NCBI RefSeq assembly: GCF_001625575.1
Contig: NZ_AUXV01000067.1
Coordinates: forward strand, 186,001-250,000
Length of the DNA: 64,000 nucleotides
Direction: 5' to 3'
From: Pseudoalteromonas luteoviolacea S2607
Lineage (GTDB): Bacteria; Pseudomonadota; Gammaproteobacteria; Enterobacterales; Alteromonadaceae
The notes beneath the pieces are model-generated. The model was not told where the DNA came from. It did not search any database and worked only from the letters and a program-made list of their open reading frames with translations. Made by a program: the position numbers and the translations under genes. Positions 18,290 through 26,686 of this stretch are shown piece after piece (the first letter of the stretch is position 1; each line of letters starts with the position of its first letter).

Positions 18290-19513
18290 ATGATTGCGGA
18301 CAGAAGCCAAAACGAGCAGTTGTTTATTACACTGTTATTTGTATTTTTTAACTACTATAACCCGTTCTCTGTTGTTCTGACATTGGCAGTGAATACTGGG
18401 TTACTCGTAATCTTTCTGTTTTTTAACTATAGAAAGCGTGGCATTTCTGTTGGTCAAGAAGGCTTTGTAATTTACATTTCAGCGTTTGTTCTCTTTTGGA
18501 CATTGGCGATAATGTTTTTGAGAATGGGAACGGATCTGTATGTACTAGGCAAGTACACGCGTGTATTTATAGCGACCCTGTACATATTTATGCTCTGCGC
18601 ACTTATAAACATTACACCGCATACTTTGAGGAGAGTGCTGAGTGTTATCTTCTTTTTACATTTATTAGCGGTTATAGCTCAGACTGTTTTTCCATCAATC
18701 AATATTGCGATGGCAAACGTATTTGGTATGTCCAACTCATCAGAGTTCTTTTTAGAATATAAAAATAGAAAGATGGGGTTGTCGTCAAGTTTTGATACAG
18801 CTTCGCTTATTTCAGTTGCAGCAATGGTGTTTTACTTTATAAACTATCAAGTTTTTAGAAATAAGTATTATCTGCTGTTAATTGTTTTGGCGTGTTTTTG
18901 CTGGACGATGTCATCTCGTACTGGGATGGTTTTAGGCGCGTTATTCTTTGTGTACTTTGCAGCTTCCACCTTCAATACTTCTAAAGGGTGGGAGAAAATG
19001 CTAGCGATTGTTTTGGCTGGTGCCGTTTTATATGCCGGTTATCAGGTACTTTTGCCTATTTTTGCACATACTTTTGAACTAAATATCGCCACTGCAGGTG
19101 AATCCCAGGTGACCGTGGAGTACGGGACGAGAGGTACTTTAGATACCTTACTTGGAGATCACTTAGCAGTTTTATTTAATATTAACTTTATCGAAGCCGT
19201 ATTGGGTTTGGGATTGGACCCGGATGGTACGGATATTGGGTATGTTAAACTTATTTTTCATGTAGGAATAATTGGAACAATTGCCATTTTGCTTCTATAT
19301 TTCCGTTCATTGATAAATGCATATAACATATCCAAAAGAACTGAAGATACGGACGTTTATATACTTTCTCGCTTCCTTGGAATCTACATACTATTGCTAT
19401 TCATTATGAATTACAAAAGTCTAGAAATATACAGCCGAGGGGCACACGAAATGCTGTTGATAGTTGCTTTCGCACTGTTTCGGTCTGAACGTATAAGAAC
19501 AGAAAATAACTAG
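18290..19513 (+). CDS. wzy: Wzy-type polysaccharide polymerase
   Basis: Inner-membrane protein predicted to join repeat units at the periplasmic face. The 407 residues are almost all hydrophobic, with roughly 10-12 membrane segments. There is a larger periplasmic loop at about residues 255-305 containing GTRGTLDTLLGDHLA, as O-antigen polymerase/ligase-type proteins have. Wzy proteins are poorly conserved, so the call relies on topology, length and position beside wzx and glycosyltransferases. No separate WaaL ligase is seen in the window. Confidence 0.75.
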   Translation: MIADRSQNEQLFITLLFVFFNYYNPFSVVLTLAVNTGLLVIFLFFNYRKRGISVGQEGFVIYISAFVLFWTLAIMFLRMGTDLYVLGKYTRVFIATLYIFMLCALINITPHTLRRVLSVIFFLHLLAVIAQTVFPSINIAMANVFGMSNSSEFFLEYKNRKMGLSSSFDTASLISVAAMVFYFINYQVFRNKYYLLLIVLACFCWTMSSRTGMVLGALFFVYFAASTFNTSKGWEKMLAIVLAGAVLYAGYQVLLPIFAHTFELNIATAGESQVTVEYGTRGTLDTLLGDHLAVLFNINFIEAVLGLGLDPDGTDIGYVKLIFHVGIIGTIAILLLYFRSLINAYNISKRTEDTDVYILSRFLGIYILLLFIMNYKSLEIYSRGAHEMLLIVAFALFRSERIRTENN

Positions 19514-19534
19514 GTAATTAATAACGGTTTGGCA

Positions 19535-20377
19535 ATGTCGAATATAATTTTTGTTTTTACCAATTTTAACAATAGCGACTTTACGGAAAAGGCTCTTAAG
19601 TCTATTCAAAGTTCTGATGCATGTGATGAACCTGTAATCGTTGTTGACAATGGCTCTAAAGAAATAGAAGTCAATAAACTCAAAGAACTCGAAAAGCAGT
19701 TCAGCAATTTAACTGTTATATACAACAGAGAGAACCTTGGGTATTTTGCTGGCCTTAATGCAGGCATAAAGGAAGCCCGAGAGTTGCCAAGTTATACCCC
19801 AAAAACGGTACTCGTTGTCGGCAACAATGATCTGCTGTTTGACAAAGCTTTTAAACAGCAAATATTCGCTGATGAAACCTTGTTAGAACGCTACCCAGTC
19901 ATTAGCCCCAACATCAGAATGCTTGATGGTACGCAGCAAAACCCACACGTTATTGAAAAGATTAGTAAGGTGAGGGAGTTCATATACGATATCTATCATA
20001 CTCACTACTTATTTGCAGGAATGATAGTCAAACTGGCTCAGTTAACGCATTCATTTACTGATCGTAAAGATGAAGAGCAGTTCGATGTTGAACAAGAAAT
20101 TTATCAAGGGTATGGCGCATGTTACTTGCTAACGGCAAAATACTTTGAATTATTTGATGGGTTGCCTACCGATACATTCCTTATGTATGAAGAGTTTTTC
20201 TTAGCTAAACAGCTGAGAAGTAAAGGGTTCCAATTTTACTATCGCCCAACCATCAAAATTCAGCACTATTGCCATGCCTCTACAGGCTTGATACCGGGCA
20301 AGTTAAAGTGGCAATATTCGAAAAAAGCACACAAAGAATATAGAAAATACGTCAAGGTATGGAGCAAAGAATACTAA
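19535..20377 (+). CDS. Family 2 glycosyltransferase (rhamnosyltransferase-like)
   Basis: A 280-residue GT2 enzyme starting at ATG 19535; the TTG two codons earlier is less likely. Landmarks are FVFTNFNNSDFTEKALKSI, PVIVVDNGSKE, NRENLGYFAGLNAGIK and VLVVGNNDLLFD. The VDNGS/NLGYAxGxN pattern is common in dTDP-rhamnosyltransferases, and dTDP-rhamnose is made upstream, so rhamnose is a reasonable guess for the donor. Its TAA overlaps the ATG of the amidotransferase gene (TAATG). Confidence 0.8.
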   Translation: MSNIIFVFTNFNNSDFTEKALKSIQSSDACDEPVIVVDNGSKEIEVNKLKELEKQFSNLTVIYNRENLGYFAGLNAGIKEARELPSYTPKTVLVVGNNDLLFDKAFKQQIFADETLLERYPVISPNIRMLDGTQQNPHVIEKISKVREFIYDIYHTHYLFAGMIVKLAQLTHSFTDRKDEEQFDVEQEIYQGYGACYLLTAKYFELFDGLPTDTFLMYEEFFLAKQLRSKGFQFYYRPTIKIQHYCHASTGLIPGKLKWQYSKKAHKEYRKYVKVWSKEY

Positions 20378-21507
20378 TGGCACATCAAGTTTGCACAAAT
20401 TGTGTCATGGACACAACGGATTCAAAAATCACTTTTGACGAGAATGGAGTTTGTGATCATTGTACAACTTTTTACAATGATATTGAGCCTAATTGGCACA
20501 CAGATGAAAAGGGATGGGCAGAGATCACGAAGATTGCTGCTGATATTAAAAAAGAAGGCGAAGGCAAAGAGTTCGATTGTATTATTGGCATGAGTGGCGG
20601 TATCGACAGCTCATATTTAGTTTACTTAGCAAAAGAAAAACTAGGTCTAAGGCCGCTGGTATTTCACGTTGACGCAGGCTGGAACTCTCAGCAAGCTGTT
20701 CATAATATTGAGCAGATAGTAGATCGCCTTGGCTTAGATCTTTATACAGAAGTGATCGATTGGGAAGAAATGAAAGATTTACAGCTTTCTTTCTTCAAAG
20801 CGGGTGTTTCTCACACTGATACACCGCAAGATCACGCGTTTTTCGCCACGATGTATAAGTTCGCGTCAAAGCATAAAATCAAGCATATTTTAACTGGTGG
20901 TAACTATTCTACAGAGTGTATCCGCAACCCACTAGAGTGGATGTACTTCCAGTCGGACTCTCGTCAAATTAAAGATATTCAGAAAAAGTTTGGCACTAAA
21001 AAGCTTAAAAACTTCCCACTGACGAATATTTTATGGCACAAAGTGTACTTGCCGTACATCAAGGGGATTAAGCTTTATAGACCTCTCGACTTTATGCCTT
21101 ATGACAAAGAAGAAGCAACGCAGTTTTTAGTAGACAACTATGGATACCAGCGTTACGCACAAAAACACTTTGAGTCACGTTTCACTCGCTTTTATGAAGC
21201 TTATTGGCTTTATGAAAAATTTGGCTATGACACCCGAAAAGTTCAGTACTCTAGCTTAATCGTGACGGGCCAAATGACAAGGGAAGACGCGCTCGAAAAA
21301 TTGAAAAAGCCACCATATGATCCTGAAACAATCGATGATGATTTTAGCTATATTGCCAATAAGCTAGGTATCACGACAGATGAACTCAGAGGGTACCTTG
21401 AAGCACCAAATAAGACTTACAAAGATTATAAGAATCAACAGTCTATTTATGATTTAGGTGCAAAAGTGATGAGAAGGCTAGGTCTTGAAAAAGGCGGCAA
21501 GAGATGA
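20377..21507 (+). CDS. N-acetyl sugar amidotransferase (WbpG/PseA-like)
   Basis: ATP-dependent PP-loop enzyme that turns an N-acetyl group into an acetamidino group, using ammonia delivered by HisH/HisF-like partners. ATG 20377 gives 376 residues beginning MAHQVCTNCVMDTTD; an ATG six codons earlier lies inside the preceding gene. A zinc-type cysteine set (CTNC and CDHC) is at the N-terminus. The PP-loop is GMSGGIDSSYLVYL at about residues 70-83. The family is known from the P. aeruginosa O5 cluster (wbpG-hisH2-hisF2). It overlaps the HisH-like gene by 4 bases. Confidence 0.88.
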   Translation: MAHQVCTNCVMDTTDSKITFDENGVCDHCTTFYNDIEPNWHTDEKGWAEITKIAADIKKEGEGKEFDCIIGMSGGIDSSYLVYLAKEKLGLRPLVFHVDAGWNSQQAVHNIEQIVDRLGLDLYTEVIDWEEMKDLQLSFFKAGVSHTDTPQDHAFFATMYKFASKHKIKHILTGGNYSTECIRNPLEWMYFQSDSRQIKDIQKKFGTKKLKNFPLTNILWHKVYLPYIKGIKLYRPLDFMPYDKEEATQFLVDNYGYQRYAQKHFESRFTRFYEAYWLYEKFGYDTRKVQYSSLIVTGQMTREDALEKLKKPPYDPETIDDDFSYIANKLGITTDELRGYLEAPNKTYKDYKNQQSIYDLGAKVMRRLGLEKGGKR

Positions 21508-22127
21508 TCGCGATAGTAGATTATGGCTCTGGCAATATTCAAGCCATTCAAAATATATTTACTAAGCTAAAAATAGAAACGTTCTTTGCCAGTACTCCTG
21601 AAGACTTAGAACGAGCTGACAAGATAATTTTGCCAGGTGTTGGGGCATTTGACGAAGCTATGACACAGCTTGAAAAGTCAGGTATGAGAGCGGCGCTTGA
21701 CCATTTTGCGATGGTAGAAAAGAAGCCAGTCTTAGGGATTTGTGTTGGCTTGCAAGTTATGGCTAAAAGTAGTGATGAAGGGGAGTTGCCCGGACTTGGT
21801 TGGTTTGACGCGTCGGTTAAAAAGTTTGATGAGTCTAAAATTAATTTTAAGCCCAAGCTACCGCACATGGGCTGGAATGAAATTGAGCCAACGGAAGCAC
21901 ATCCTCTACTGAGTAATATTGACTGTGAAAAAGGGTTTTACTTTATTCACTCTTATTACTTTGAAGCGCACGACGAGAAAGATGTACTCATTAAAGCACA
22001 TTATGGTGATGACTTTTGTTGTGCCGTAAGAAAAGACAATATTTTTGGGTTCCAATTCCATCCAGAAAAAAGCCACTCTAATGGTATTAACTTATTTAAG
22101 AATTTTGCTGAGTTTTCATTATGTTGA
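21504..22127 (+). CDS. hisH: HisH-like glutamine amidotransferase subunit
   Basis: Class I glutaminase that releases ammonia from glutamine. The 207 residues are typical of HisH. The nucleophile cysteine is in LGICVGLQVM and the His-Glu pair in FQFHPEKSHSNG, so the triad is intact. Here it should feed the WbpG-like amidotransferase through the HisF-like subunit rather than make histidine, since no other his gene is near. It overlaps its neighbours by 4 and 7 bases. The symbol is by homology only. Confidence 0.88.
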   Translation: MIAIVDYGSGNIQAIQNIFTKLKIETFFASTPEDLERADKIILPGVGAFDEAMTQLEKSGMRAALDHFAMVEKKPVLGICVGLQVMAKSSDEGELPGLGWFDASVKKFDESKINFKPKLPHMGWNEIEPTEAHPLLSNIDCEKGFYFIHSYYFEAHDEKDVLIKAHYGDDFCCAVRKDNIFGFQFHPEKSHSNGINLFKNFAEFSLC

Positions 22128-22906
22128 GATCAAGAGTATCCCCATGTTTGCTCGTCCATAACAAAGGGCTAGTTAAAACTGTAAAGTTTAAAGATTCGAA
22201 ATATGTTGGGGACCCGATTAACGCCGTCAAAATCTTTAATGAGAAAGAAGTCGATGAACTGATCGTGTTAGACATCGACGCAACGGTTGAAAACAAGTCG
22301 CCTGATTACCAAATGATCAAGCACCTTGCTAATGAGAGCAGAATGCCGCTGTGTTATGGCGGGGGTATTAAAACTCCTCAACAAGCGCAAGAAATTATTA
22401 AACTGGGTGTTGAAAAAGTAGCGATTTCAAGCGAGGCATTGAGCAATCCTTCTGTGCTTCGAGAAATGGCTGACATTATCGGCAAACAAAGTGTCGTTGT
22501 CGTTTTAGATGTCAAAAAGACTTTGTTTGGCAGTTATGAGATTTACACTCATAACGGTAAGAAAAAAGTAAAAAAGAAACTTGAGCAAGTTATATCTGAG
22601 TTAGAAGAAATTGGGATTGGTGAGCTCGTCATCAACTCAATAGATCAAGATGGAATGATGAAAGGCTACGATATGAAGTTAGCCGAAAAGGTGCGAGATC
22701 TAGCTAGTGTGCCATTGACAATCCTTGGTGGTGCCGGTTCACCGGAAGACATCTTAAAGCTGATTGAAAAGTTTAAAGTCATTGGCGCTTCTGCCGGGAG
22801 CCTCTTTGTCTTTAAAGGTGTTTATAAAGCAGTGTTAATCAATTACTTAACGCAAGATGCTCTAGCTAAGATCAGAAAGATCGCACGTTCACAATTAGGA
22901 AAGTAA
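22121..22906 (+). CDS. hisF: HisF-like subunit lacking catalytic Asp11
   Basis: A 261-residue beta-alpha barrel homologous to imidazole glycerol-phosphate synthase subunit HisF. The N-terminus RVSPCLLVHNKGLVKTVKF aligns with the family's CLDV block, with Leu in place of the essential Asp11. The second catalytic aspartate (Asp130 region) is retained in VVLDVKK. IDQDGMMKGYD and LGGAGSPED keep the phosphate-binding loops recognisable. Loss of Asp11 suggests it no longer cyclises imidazole and works as an ammonia tunnel or scaffold for the sugar amidotransferase. Confidence 0.85.
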   Translation: MLRSRVSPCLLVHNKGLVKTVKFKDSKYVGDPINAVKIFNEKEVDELIVLDIDATVENKSPDYQMIKHLANESRMPLCYGGGIKTPQQAQEIIKLGVEKVAISSEALSNPSVLREMADIIGKQSVVVVLDVKKTLFGSYEIYTHNGKKKVKKKLEQVISELEEIGIGELVINSIDQDGMMKGYDMKLAEKVRDLASVPLTILGGAGSPEDILKLIEKFKVIGASAGSLFVFKGVYKAVLINYLTQDALAKIRKIARSQLGK

Positions 22907-22907
22907 C

Positions 22908-25046
22908 ATGAAACAAATTCTTCAGGATATGGCGAAAGGCGGCTCGTCAATTGTTGAGGCGCCTGCTCCAAAAGCAACAAAAAACCATGTAGTTATTAAT
23001 ACGACTACAACGCTAATTTCTGCAGGTACAGAAAGGATGCTGGTGGATTTTGGTAAAGCGAATTTAATCGATAAGGCCCGTTCACAGCCAGATAAAGTAA
23101 AAATGGTGCTCGAAAAGGTTCAGACAGATGGTTTGATGACGACTGTTGATGCAGTGAAGTCAAAACTGGCTCAGCCGTTACCATTAGGGTATTGCAATGT
23201 CGGTGTTGTTGAGCAAGCAGGAAATGGCGCTGATGCATTTAAGGCGGGTGACCGCGTTGTATCTAATGGTCCTCACGCTGATGTTGTACGAGTTTCTAAA
23301 AACCTTGTTGCTAAAATTCCAGAGAATGTTTCAGATGAAGAAGCGGCATTTACTGTCGTGGCAAGTATCGGCCTACAAGGCATTCGTCTTGCAAATCCTA
23401 CAATGGGTGAGTCATTTGTTGTAACAGGTGTTGGTTTAATAGGCTTGCTGACAGTACAGATGCTTCGTGCACAAGGGTGCAGAGTACTCGCTATCGATTT
23501 TGATCAAGCTAAACTGGATATGGCGAAAGAGTTTGGCGCAGAAATTTGCAACCCTGGGTTGGGAGAAGACCCAGTAGCCGCTGGTATGGCATTTAGCCGA
23601 GGAAACGGTATTGATGGTGTCATTATTACTGCGTCTACTAAGTCAAATGATCCTGTTACGCAAGCCGCTAGAATGAGCCGTAAGCGAGGCCGAATTATTT
23701 TGGTTGGTGTTACGGGGTTGGAGCTTAGTCGAGCAGACTTTTATGAAAAAGAGTTAACTTTCCAGGTATCTTGTTCTTATGGTCCAGGTCGCTATGATCC
23801 AAATTATGAAGACAAGGGCAACGACTACCCACTGCCGTTTGTTAGGTGGACTGAGCAGAGAAACTTTGAAGCCATTTTAGATATGATGTCTGGTGGCCAG
23901 CTTGACGTAAAATCTCTCATCACACATAGAATTTTATTTGAAAATGCGACTGAGGCCTATGATTTATTGACCAGCGATAAGTCAGCACTGGGTATATTGC
24001 TCCAGTATGGTTCAGCTACTGAATCTCGTCATACTTCAAAAGTGGTATTGCACCCTCAGGTTGAATATACAGCTGGAGAGCCGATCATCGGATTTGTAGG
24101 TGCTGGCAACTATGCGTCTAGGGTACTGATCCCCGCGTTCAAAAATGCTGGAGCTCAGCTGCATAGCATCTCGACATCAGGTGGAATTAACGGTGTTATT
24201 CATGGTAATCAGGCAGGGTTTAAAGAAGCGACAACCGACACTGATGCGTTGATTGAAAGCGATGAGATTAACACAGTGGCGATTGTAACACGCCACAATA
24301 GCCATGCTCACTTTGTAAAGCAGTCTCTGCTTGCTGGTAAAAATGTATTTGTAGAAAAGCCTTTGGCAATTACATATGAAGAGCTTAATGGTGTTGAGGC
24401 TGCATATGAAGAGGCGTCACAGTCTTCCAACCCTCCGAAATTAATGGTTGGATTTAATCGTCGATTTGCGCCGCAAATTCAAAAAATTAAATCTCTGATT
24501 GATCCGATTAAAGGTCCGAAATCTTTCATTATGACAATGAATGCTGGCAGTATCCCAGCAGATCATTGGACTCAAGACATCAATGTCGGTGGTGGCAGAA
24601 TTATAGGAGAGGCATGCCACTTTGTTGATCTTATGAGATTCCTTGTGGGCAGTGAAATTGTATCTGTTCAAGCTCGTAGAATGGGTGATAGTGACGCTGT
24701 TGACATCACAGAAGACAAAGCTGCTATTATTCTCGGTTTTGCAGATGGTTCTTTTGGCACAATCCATTATTACGCAAATGGCGCCGCTAGTTTCCCTAAA
24801 GAGCGCATAGAAGTGTTTGCTGATGGCAAAGTACTGCAACTGGATAACTTTGTAAAATTAAAAGGGTTTGGTTTCAAAGGGTTTAAGAAAATGAACCTTT
24901 GGAAGCAGGATAAAGGCCAAAACTTATGTTCTCAGTTGTTCTTGGATTCTATTCGCGAAGGCAAAAGCGCACCCATTGATATTAAAGAAATTTTTGAAGT
25001 TGCAAAGGTATCAATAGATATAGCAGAGCAACTTAGACAACAATGA
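22908..25046 (+). CDS. Two-domain oxidoreductase: MDR alcohol dehydrogenase-like + Gfo/Idh/MocA
   Basis: A 712-residue fusion. Residues 1 to about 365 form a medium-chain dehydrogenase, with a nucleotide-binding block SFVVTGVGLIGLLTVQMLRA; the usual zinc-ligand cysteine block is not visible. Residues from about 385 form a Gfo/Idh/MocA oxidoreductase (IIGFVGAGNYASRVLIPAF, VFVEKPLA, GGGRIIGEACHFVDLMRF). This architecture recurs in O-antigen and EPS clusters next to heparinase-like proteins, as here with a 4-base overlap. Its substrate is unknown; a nucleotide-sugar or uronate redox step is plausible. Confidence 0.8.
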   Translation: MKQILQDMAKGGSSIVEAPAPKATKNHVVINTTTTLISAGTERMLVDFGKANLIDKARSQPDKVKMVLEKVQTDGLMTTVDAVKSKLAQPLPLGYCNVGVVEQAGNGADAFKAGDRVVSNGPHADVVRVSKNLVAKIPENVSDEEAAFTVVASIGLQGIRLANPTMGESFVVTGVGLIGLLTVQMLRAQGCRVLAIDFDQAKLDMAKEFGAEICNPGLGEDPVAAGMAFSRGNGIDGVIITASTKSNDPVTQAARMSRKRGRIILVGVTGLELSRADFYEKELTFQVSCSYGPGRYDPNYEDKGNDYPLPFVRWTEQRNFEAILDMMSGGQLDVKSLITHRILFENATEAYDLLTSDKSALGILLQYGSATESRHTSKVVLHPQVEYTAGEPIIGFVGAGNYASRVLIPAFKNAGAQLHSISTSGGINGVIHGNQAGFKEATTDTDALIESDEINTVAIVTRHNSHAHFVKQSLLAGKNVFVEKPLAITYEELNGVEAAYEEASQSSNPPKLMVGFNRRFAPQIQKIKSLIDPIKGPKSFIMTMNAGSIPADHWTQDINVGGGRIIGEACHFVDLMRFLVGSEIVSVQARRMGDSDAVDITEDKAAIILGFADGSFGTIHYYANGAASFPKERIEVFADGKVLQLDNFVKLKGFGFKGFKKMNLWKQDKGQNLCSQLFLDSIREGKSAPIDIKEIFEVAKVSIDIAEQLRQQ

Positions 25047-26686
25047 TTAAGCAAGTAGAAAGGTTTCTTAAGATATTTCACACTGTGAAGTATCTTAAGT
25101 TTAAACAAGTATATTACAGAGCTTATTACAAATTTAGAAAACCTAAGCCTGCAGAGTGTGGTCAGCCACATAGTGCGTCATGGCAGTGGTCGGGTCCATT
25201 GCTGAACAAGCAAAGCATCTTTAGCGAGACTGAAGTTCTGTTTTTAAATCAAAAGGGTAAGGTTACATGCTCTGATGATTGGAATTGTGACAGTAAACCT
25301 AAGCTATGGTTATATAACCTGCACTATTTTGATGACTTGAGTGCTCGCAATGGCTCCGAACGGTGTCAACTGCATCATCAGTTTATTGAGAAATGGATTG
25401 AAGACAACCCTCCTTGTCATGGGAATGGGTGGGAGCCATACCCGGTTTCACTGCGATTAGTGAATTGGGTTAAGTGGTGCAGCGTTCAAGCTGAAGTGCC
25501 ACCAATGTATCTCAAGAGTATGCTCGAGCAAGCAAATGTACTGACTCAGCAATTGGAGTACCATATTCTTGGTAACCACCTGTTTGCGAATGCAAAAGCG
25601 TTAACTTTTGTCGGTGCCTATTTGCAAGGAGAAAACTCTGCGCAATTGCTTGCACACGGTATCAAATTACTTAATGAAGAGTTGGCTGAGCAATTCTTGG
25701 AAGACGGCGCGCATTTTGAGCTTTCTCCAATGTATCACGAGATCTTATTATGGGATTTACTTGAACTGATTGACTTGGCTAATACGAGCCAGTGCAGTGA
25801 GTTAATAGAGTGCCTACCTGAGTGGACCAAAATTGCCGAAAAAGCTTTGTTTTGGCTACGATCTATGGTGCATGATGACGGTGAAGTGAGCTTTTTTAAT
25901 GATGCTGCGATGGGGATTGCAATGCCTCCACAGCAAATTTTTGCGTATGCACACTCCTTAGGACTGAAAAGCACTCAGGCTGAGCAGCAATTGATCACAA
26001 ACAAAAATAGCGGCTATAGTCGCGCTTCGTTTGCAGACTATACAGTTATATTCGACCACGCAAATGTAGGGCCTGATTATTTGCCCGGTCATGCACATGC
26101 TGATACTTTGAGTTTTGAATTATCCATGGGCAAGCAGCGGGTTTTCGTCAACTCTGGCACTTCCTTATATGGTACCAGCGTGGAGCGCGTCAGGCAGCGA
26201 CAAACAGCGGCTCACAATACGGTTTCGGTCGCCGGTATGGATTCATCACAGGTTTGGTCTGGGTTCAGAGTGGCAAAGCGTGCTTATGCACAACTAGATA
26301 AAGTCAACAATTCGGGGCAGCAAGTGCAGCTTGTAGCCAGTCATAATGGTTACATGCAGCAAAGCCCAAAAGTTACACATACTAGAGCTTTAGATTGTGC
26401 ACCTGATAGTTTGGTTATCAATGATACGTTGTCAAAAGAGGTTCCTGCTTGTTTTCATCTGCATCTCCATCCTGAGGTGGATGTCATAAAACTTTCAGAG
26501 AGTGAACTTAAAATAATGCATGGTAACGAATTACTCTGTGTATTTATTAGCACTGAGCCCTTAGTGATTAAAGACAGCTCTTGGCACCCTGAATTTGGCA
26601 AAACAATCGCAAATAAGAAAATTGAAATAGCGTTTGCTAGTGGTCACTTAAGAACAGAAATTAAACAGATTAAGAGGGACTCGTGA
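25043..26686 (+). CDS. Heparinase II/III-like (alginate lyase-type) protein without a signal peptide
   Basis: A 547-residue protein with an alpha-toroid half (LWLYNLHYFDDL, YPVSLRLVNWVKW, LGNHLFANAKAL, LSPMYHEILLWDLLEL) and a C-terminal heparinase beta-sandwich half (LPGHAHADTLSFELSMGKQR, NSGTSLYG, RQTAAHNTVSVAG). The histidines of GHAHADTLSFEL and the toroid NHLFANAKA are typical catalytic-family positions. No N-terminal signal peptide is evident, so it should be cytoplasmic, which is unusual for a lyase. It overlaps the genes on both sides by 4 bases and is probably co-functional with the oxidoreductase fusion. Confidence 0.8.
   Translation: MIKQVERFLKIFHTVKYLKFKQVYYRAYYKFRKPKPAECGQPHSASWQWSGPLLNKQSIFSETEVLFLNQKGKVTCSDDWNCDSKPKLWLYNLHYFDDLSARNGSERCQLHHQFIEKWIEDNPPCHGNGWEPYPVSLRLVNWVKWCSVQAEVPPMYLKSMLEQANVLTQQLEYHILGNHLFANAKALTFVGAYLQGENSAQLLAHGIKLLNEELAEQFLEDGAHFELSPMYHEILLWDLLELIDLANTSQCSELIECLPEWTKIAEKALFWLRSMVHDDGEVSFFNDAAMGIAMPPQQIFAYAHSLGLKSTQAEQQLITNKNSGYSRASFADYTVIFDHANVGPDYLPGHAHADTLSFELSMGKQRVFVNSGTSLYGTSVERVRQRQTAAHNTVSVAGMDSSQVWSGFRVAKRAYAQLDKVNNSGQQVQLVASHNGYMQQSPKVTHTRALDCAPDSLVINDTLSKEVPACFHLHLHPEVDVIKLSESELKIMHGNELLCVFISTEPLVIKDSSWHPEFGKTIANKKIEIAFASGHLRTEIKQIKRDS

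Noticed and set aside
24441..24839. 132-codon - strand frame inside the two-domain oxidoreductase gene
   Set aside because: Fully internal to a well-supported gene, with no binding site and no recognisable motif.
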